In this document: positions 60,238 to 64,000 of the stretch, piece after piece
How the letters are laid out: every line of letters begins with the position of its first letter
Position numbering within the stretch: the first letter of the stretch is position 1
Assembly (NCBI GenBank): GCA_041390365.1
Contig: JAWKQB010000003.1
Location: 558,001-622,000, forward strand
Source: Syntrophotaleaceae bacterium
GTDB taxonomy: Bacteria; Desulfobacterota; Desulfuromonadia; Desulfuromonadales; Syntrophotaleaceae
Reading direction: 5' to 3'
DNA length: 64,000 nucleotides
Translations under genes and position numbers: made by a program
The notes under the pieces: model-generated
The model's input: the letters and a program-made list of their open reading frames with translations, nothing else
What the model was told of the DNA's origin: nothing
Database searches by the model: none

Positions 60238-61644
60238 ATGGCTCCCCTTTTTGTCGGTGTTGATCTCAGCGATGATTGCCTGAGGGTGGCGGCGCTCGAT
60301 TCCGGGCACGAACCCCTGCGGGTCCAGGCCCTGATCGAAGAATCCTTTTCCAGCGAAGAGGAACTGATCGCCCTCCTGAGGAGAATTTTTGCGGAAGACC
60401 TTCCCCGGGCACGCAAAACGGTCCTGGCGGTTTCCGCCGGCAAAGGGTTTTTCCGGCGGCTCAGTTTCCCCTTTGCCGATTCCGAAAAGATTTCCCAGGC
60501 CATCCCCTTTGAACTGGGAAGCCATGTTCCGGTGGAGCTGTCGGACCACCTGACGAGTTTCCAGAAGCCAGTTCTGCAAGCGGACGGCCAGTATCAGGTG
60601 CCCACCGCAGCGATGCCCCTGGCTGTTCTGGAGGGTTTGGTCGAGCCTTTCGAGAAGGCGGGGGTGCCTCTGCATGTCCTCGATCTGGCCCCCTTTGCCT
60701 ATGTCGCAGGCCTGGACCAGGACCTGAACAACTGTCTGCTGGTCTGTGCCGGACGGGAGGAAACGATCGTCGCTCAGGTCGAGGATGGCAGGATTGCCGA
60801 TTATCGTCTGCAGCCGGTTTCCACAGAGACTCCGATCGAGGTCATTCAGGAATTCATCCATATCCAGTGTCTGTTTTTCCGGCATGCGGGGGCGGGTCAG
60901 GAAGTCCCTCTTTGCCTGATCGGATCGCGGGTAGGGCCGGAACTGATCCATTTTCTGGAGAAACAGGGTTACCGGGTGGTTGACGAGCCTTTTCCCGCAT
61001 TGGACGGTTCGGCCCCGGAAAGGAAATTTATCCCGGCGCTTCTGATGGCAGTCGGGGCCTGCCTGGGAGATTCCCGGGCCACCTTCAACTTCCGCCAGGG
61101 TCCCCTGGCCTCCAAAAACGACTGGGCTTCCCTCAAAAAACAGCTGGTTTTCTCCGGTGCCATTGCCGCACTTGCTCTGGTTGTCCTGATTACCGCCCTG
61201 AGCATCAATTATGTCTCCAGAGCCGGCATCCTGTCCCAGCTGGACCGGCAGGTGCGGGACGCTTATCGGGACACCTTCCCCAACTCGAAACTGATCGTCG
61301 ATGCACCCCTGCAGATGCAGAGCCAGTTGCAGGAGCTGGAAAAGAGGGCGGCGATTTTCAGGGTGTCCGGCAACCTGTCGCCTCTCGACGTATTGAAGGA
61401 AATTTCGGAACGGCTTAAGGACATACCGGATCTCGAGGTGAGGACTTATCAGTACAATCAGGACTTCGTCCGTCTCGAAGGGACTACCAAATCCTTCGAG
61501 GACGTCAATCGGATGAGCGGAAATCTGAGAAGATCCAACCAGTTCGGCAATGTTGAAATATCAGAAGCCAAAATGAGTTTGGACGGTCAGAACGTCAACT
61601 TCCGGGTTCAGTTTGCGCTTAAGGGGGGACCGTCGGGATCATGA
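60238..61644 (+). CDS. gspL: Type II secretion platform protein GspL
   Basis: A 468-residue protein. The cytoplasmic part has an actin/PilM-like fold (LFVGVDLSDDCLRVAALDSG). One helix follows near 305-325 (LVFSGAIAALALVVLITALSI), then a periplasmic ferredoxin-like domain. It binds GspE inside and GspM outside. The ATG at 60238 lies 4 bp after the gspK stop. Confidence 0.88.
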   Translation: MAPLFVGVDLSDDCLRVAALDSGHEPLRVQALIEESFSSEEELIALLRRIFAEDLPRARKTVLAVSAGKGFFRRLSFPFADSEKISQAIPFELGSHVPVELSDHLTSFQKPVLQADGQYQVPTAAMPLAVLEGLVEPFEKAGVPLHVLDLAPFAYVAGLDQDLNNCLLVCAGREETIVAQVEDGRIADYRLQPVSTETPIEVIQEFIHIQCLFFRHAGAGQEVPLCLIGSRVGPELIHFLEKQGYRVVDEPFPALDGSAPERKFIPALLMAVGACLGDSRATFNFRQGPLASKNDWASLKKQLVFSGAIAALALVVLITALSINYVSRAGILSQLDRQVRDAYRDTFPNSKLIVDAPLQMQSQLQELEKRAAIFRVSGNLSPLDVLKEISERLKDIPDLEVRTYQYNQDFVRLEGTTKSFEDVNRMSGNLRRSNQFGNVEISEAKMSLDGQNVNFRVQFALKGGPSGS

Positions 61645-62189
61645 TAAGCCGCCTTATGAACAAGTTCAATCGCCTCAACATGCGGGAGAAAATCCTTGTC
61701 TGCTTGGGTATCGCTTTTGTTTTTCTGGCCATCCTGTACTGGGGGGGCATCGCTCCCTACAAAAATCAGATGGCCAATCTCGACCGGAAGATCGCCCAGC
61801 GCCAGAAGCAGGTCGGAGAAATGGCCGTTTTGAAAGCCGAGATTCTCGATCTTCAGGAACGCGTGGCGGCGGCCGAGAGGAAGGTATCCCAGGCGGTCAA
61901 CTTTTCTCTGTTTTCCTTTGTCGAACAGAAGGTCCAGGAAGCTGCCGGCAGGGAAAACCTGGTGTTCATGCGTCCCAAACCGGCGACCCGGCAAGGGGAT
62001 TACGAGGAGACAGCCCTTGAGGTGAAGCTGGAAAAAATCAGCCTTCAGCAGGTCGTCCGCCTCATTTATGAAATCGAAGCGGCAGAGGTGCCGCTCAACA
62101 TCACCACGCTGCAGATCCGAAGCCGGAAGCCGAATATGGAGCTTCTGGACGTCACACTGGACATCTCCACGCTGCGGAAAAAAGCATGA
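61641..62189 (+). CDS. gspM: Type II secretion platform protein GspM
   Basis: A 182-residue bitopic protein: short cytoplasmic start, helix KILVCLGIAFVFLAILYWGGI, then a coiled coil (LDRKIAQRQKQVGEMAVLKAEILDLQERVAAAERKV) and a small periplasmic domain. The ATG at 61641 overlaps the gspL stop (ATGA). Confidence 0.87.
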   Translation: MISRLMNKFNRLNMREKILVCLGIAFVFLAILYWGGIAPYKNQMANLDRKIAQRQKQVGEMAVLKAEILDLQERVAAAERKVSQAVNFSLFSFVEQKVQEAAGRENLVFMRPKPATRQGDYEETALEVKLEKISLQQVVRLIYEIEAAEVPLNITTLQIRSRKPNMELLDVTLDISTLRKKA

Positions 62190-63073
62190 AAAACCGAATG
62201 GACAATATTCTGGCGAGAATCCCGCGGAACTGGACCCTGCCGACGGAAGGAAAAGGTTACACTATTCTGCTGACGGCGCTCCTGCTGACCTCGTTCCTTC
62301 TCGGTATCATCTGGTTTTTCCCGACGGATCCCTTGAAGTATCGGATCGAGAATGAGCTGGCCGCTCAGTACGGTGCCGATGTCCGGATTGCCGAGTTGGA
62401 TTTCGTATTCCCGCTGCAGATGCAGTTCAGCAACATTCGGGCGGAAATGCCCGGGCTTTTCACGGACCTCAAGATCGACTCCCTGCGGGTGAAGCCGGTG
62501 TGGAGCAGTCTTCTTTTTGGAAGAAGGGCATTTTCCTTTTCCGGGCGGCTGAATCAGGGAACGGCGGAAGGATCGGTGGGGGCCGACGGCAAGCTGGCCC
62601 TCAACCTGCAGCAGGTCCGGTTTTCCTTCCCCCTCAGCGAAAGCGGCTCCCTGGTTCTGGGAGGCGTTGCCGGGGACGTCCGGCTGGAGGGAACCTACCC
62701 CTTTCCGGCCGAAGGGGAATCGATAGTCAGCGCGCAATTTGAAAATCTGGAATTGACCGGCCTTCAGTCCCTCGGCCTCGGGCCCGAGATTCTGCAACTC
62801 GGCCAGTTTCAGATGGAAGGAAAAGGTCAGGGAACTATTCTGCAGGTGGAGCGGTTGGGTCTTACCGGGGGGGCCATTCTGGTCGATGGCAAGGGCTCGA
62901 TAGTTTTTCGGCAACCGGTGGAAACCAGCAACCTGCGCCTGACGGCCACTCTCAAAGCGGATTCCCAGTTGCGGGAGATCGGGGAACTGCTCGCCCTGAC
63001 CCAAAAGCCTGCCGCCGACGGCTCCTACCAGTTCCGTCTTATCGGTACCTTCGATCAGCCCCTTCTGCGCTAA
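62186..63073 (+). CDS. gspN: Type II secretion protein GspN
   Basis: A 295-residue protein with one N-terminal helix (GYTILLTALLLTSFLLGIIWFF) and a long periplasmic part rich in beta strands, the GspN pattern of deltaproteobacterial-type operons. The role is accessory and not well known. The ATG overlaps the gspM stop (ATGA). It ends the gsp operon. Confidence 0.85.
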   Translation: MKNRMDNILARIPRNWTLPTEGKGYTILLTALLLTSFLLGIIWFFPTDPLKYRIENELAAQYGADVRIAELDFVFPLQMQFSNIRAEMPGLFTDLKIDSLRVKPVWSSLLFGRRAFSFSGRLNQGTAEGSVGADGKLALNLQQVRFSFPLSESGSLVLGGVAGDVRLEGTYPFPAEGESIVSAQFENLELTGLQSLGLGPEILQLGQFQMEGKGQGTILQVERLGLTGGAILVDGKGSIVFRQPVETSNLRLTATLKADSQLREIGELLALTQKPAADGSYQFRLIGTFDQPLLR

Positions 63074-63082
63074 AATTTTTTT

Positions 63083-63142
63083 CGGTATCGGTATCGGTAT
63101 CGGTATCGGTATCGGTATCGGGGTCGGTATCGGGGTCGGTAT
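63083..63142. repeat. Hexanucleotide tandem repeat (CGGTAT)n
   Basis: Ten 6-bp units: six perfect CGGTAT copies, then alternating CGGGGT and CGGTAT. It lies 10 bp after gspN and about 100 bp before htpX, in non-coding DNA. Copy number may vary by slippage. Confidence 0.9.
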
Positions 63143-63239
63143 CCGGCTGGTATTTTGAATTTCCTCCTCACTTCTCACTCTGGAAAAACCTGCAATTAAC
63201 GTTAAAATATCCCGTGATATTTCCATCATGGAGGATTCT

Positions 63240-64000
63240 ATGAAGCGCGTTCTGCTGTTTCTCGTGACCAACCTGGCCATCATCATGGTGCTCGGCGTCG
63301 TGCTGAGCCTGCTGGGGGTCGACCGTATTCTGGACGAGCAGGGGGTCGGGCTCGATCTGTACAATCTTTTGATCTTTGCGGCCGTTTTCGGATTCGGCGG
63401 CTCCTTCCTGTCGCTGGCCCTGTCCAAATGGACCGCCAAGCGCCTGACCGGCGCCCGGGTCATCGAGACCCCGGCCAGTCATACCGAAGCCTGGCTGGTC
63501 AATGTCGTACAGCGCCAGGCCCAACAGGCCGGCATCGGCATGCCGGAAGTCGCCATCTACAATTCACCAACCGTCAATGCCTTCGCCACCGGAATGCGTC
63601 GCAACCGGGCGATGGTGGCGGTCAGCAGCGGTTTGCTGCAAAACATGAATGAAGCGGAGGCTGAAGCCGTGCTCGCCCACGAGGTCAGCCATGTGGCGAA
63701 TGGCGACATGGTCACCCTGGCCCTGATTCAGGGGGTGGTCAACACCTTCGTTATCGTGCTCTCGCGGGTGGTGGGATATCTGGTCGACCGCATCGTGTTC
63801 AAGACCGAGCGTGGCCATGGACCGGCGTTTTTCGTCACGGCTTTCCTGGCCCAGATGGTGTTCGGCATCCTCGCTACTATCGTCGTGCTCTATTTCAGCC
63901 GCAGAAGGGAATTTCGTGCCGATGCCGGCAGCGCCTCCCTTGCCGGCCGGGAGAAGATGATCGCTGCCTTGCAGCGCCTGCAGGGTACGCCCACCGCTCC
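63240..64000 (+). CDS. htpX: HtpX-family membrane zinc metalloprotease (3' end cut by the window)
   Basis: The first 253 codons of an M48 protease, open to the end of the window. Start MKRVLLFLVTNLAIIMVLGVV; two membrane helices precede the catalytic part. The zinc motif HEVSH is in EAEAVLAHEVSHVANGDMVTLA, and the third ligand region RRREFRADAGSA is present. It degrades misfolded inner-membrane proteins in quality control with FtsH. GGAGG precedes ATG 63240. About 30-40 residues are missing at the C-terminus by comparison with the family's usual 280-290. Confidence 0.93.
   Translation, partial: MKRVLLFLVTNLAIIMVLGVVLSLLGVDRILDEQGVGLDLYNLLIFAAVFGFGGSFLSLALSKWTAKRLTGARVIETPASHTEAWLVNVVQRQAQQAGIGMPEVAIYNSPTVNAFATGMRRNRAMVAVSSGLLQNMNEAEAEAVLAHEVSHVANGDMVTLALIQGVVNTFVIVLSRVVGYLVDRIVFKTERGHGPAFFVTAFLAQMVFGILATIVVLYFSRRREFRADAGSASLAGREKMIAALQRLQGTPTA

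Noticed and set aside
63083..63142. Tandem repeat as a CRISPR array
   Set aside because: Six-bp units without spacers; a simple microsatellite.

Overview
The window is a GC-rich bacterial chromosome segment with tightly packed operons and no rRNA, tRNA, CRISPR array, prophage or complete insertion sequence that I could see. The gene mix suggests a Desulfuromonadales-type (Geobacter/Desulfuromonas-like) anaerobe, probably from a saline habitat. The signs are a Na+-type N-ATPase operon, sigma54-driven stress and fermentation-product operons, a complete type II secretion operon in gspC-N order, and a di-haem cytochrome peroxidase. This is an inference from gene content; no marker gene was compared.

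Layout. 1-4.1 kb: an arsenate-resistance locus. arsR and a CCG-domain Fe-S protein run leftward; a GAPDH and the ArsJ exporter run rightward. Three copies of one inverted repeat (ATATCCG-N6-CGGATAT) lie upstream of all of them. 4.2-10.9 kb: a nine-gene N-ATPase operon (beta, epsilon, Q, R, a, c, b, alpha, gamma) with a full Na+ ligand set in subunit c. 11.1-14.9 kb: molybdate-type ABC transporter modABC with a divergent HTH/periplasmic-binding-like regulator. 14.9-15.8 kb: hemerythrin and DUF1858 genes behind an FNR-type box centred at -41.5. 15.9-18.1 kb: two Hsp20 genes and a J-domain gene fired divergently from two near-identical sigma54 promoters. 18.1-21.4 kb: glycogen debranching enzyme and a glycosyltransferase. 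21.7-23.4 kb: three small envelope proteins. 23.5-28.0 kb: AI-2E-family transporter, P2-type cation ATPase, PsiE-family protein.

28.2-40.0 kb: a short-chain acid/alcohol module. It holds an outer-membrane protein, iron alcohol dehydrogenase, sigma54 response regulator, phosphotransacetylase, CoA-transferase, a transposase-like HTH protein, acetate transporter, butyrate kinase and a multi-PAS histidine kinase. Three sigma54 promoters are visible in it, each with the word GGGTGCAA about 75-78 bp upstream. This looks like a complete signal-to-metabolism regulon.

41.9-51.1 kb: an unusual six-gene exported set. It holds a DUF5666-like protein, two large paralogous Ig/cadherin-like secreted proteins, a large di-haem peroxidase-like cytochrome, and two HAF-repeat lipoproteins. 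It sits directly before 51.4-63.1 kb, gspCDEFGHIJKLMN, which may export some of these products. A hexanucleotide tandem repeat separates gspN from a partial htpX gene that runs off the window end.

Most interesting points: the exported di-haem/Ig/HAF cluster beside the T2SS, the sigma54 acid/alcohol regulon with its recurrent upstream word and embedded transposase-like gene, the divergent sigma54 heat-shock promoters, and the inclusion of a CCG-type Fe-S protein in the arsenic regulon.
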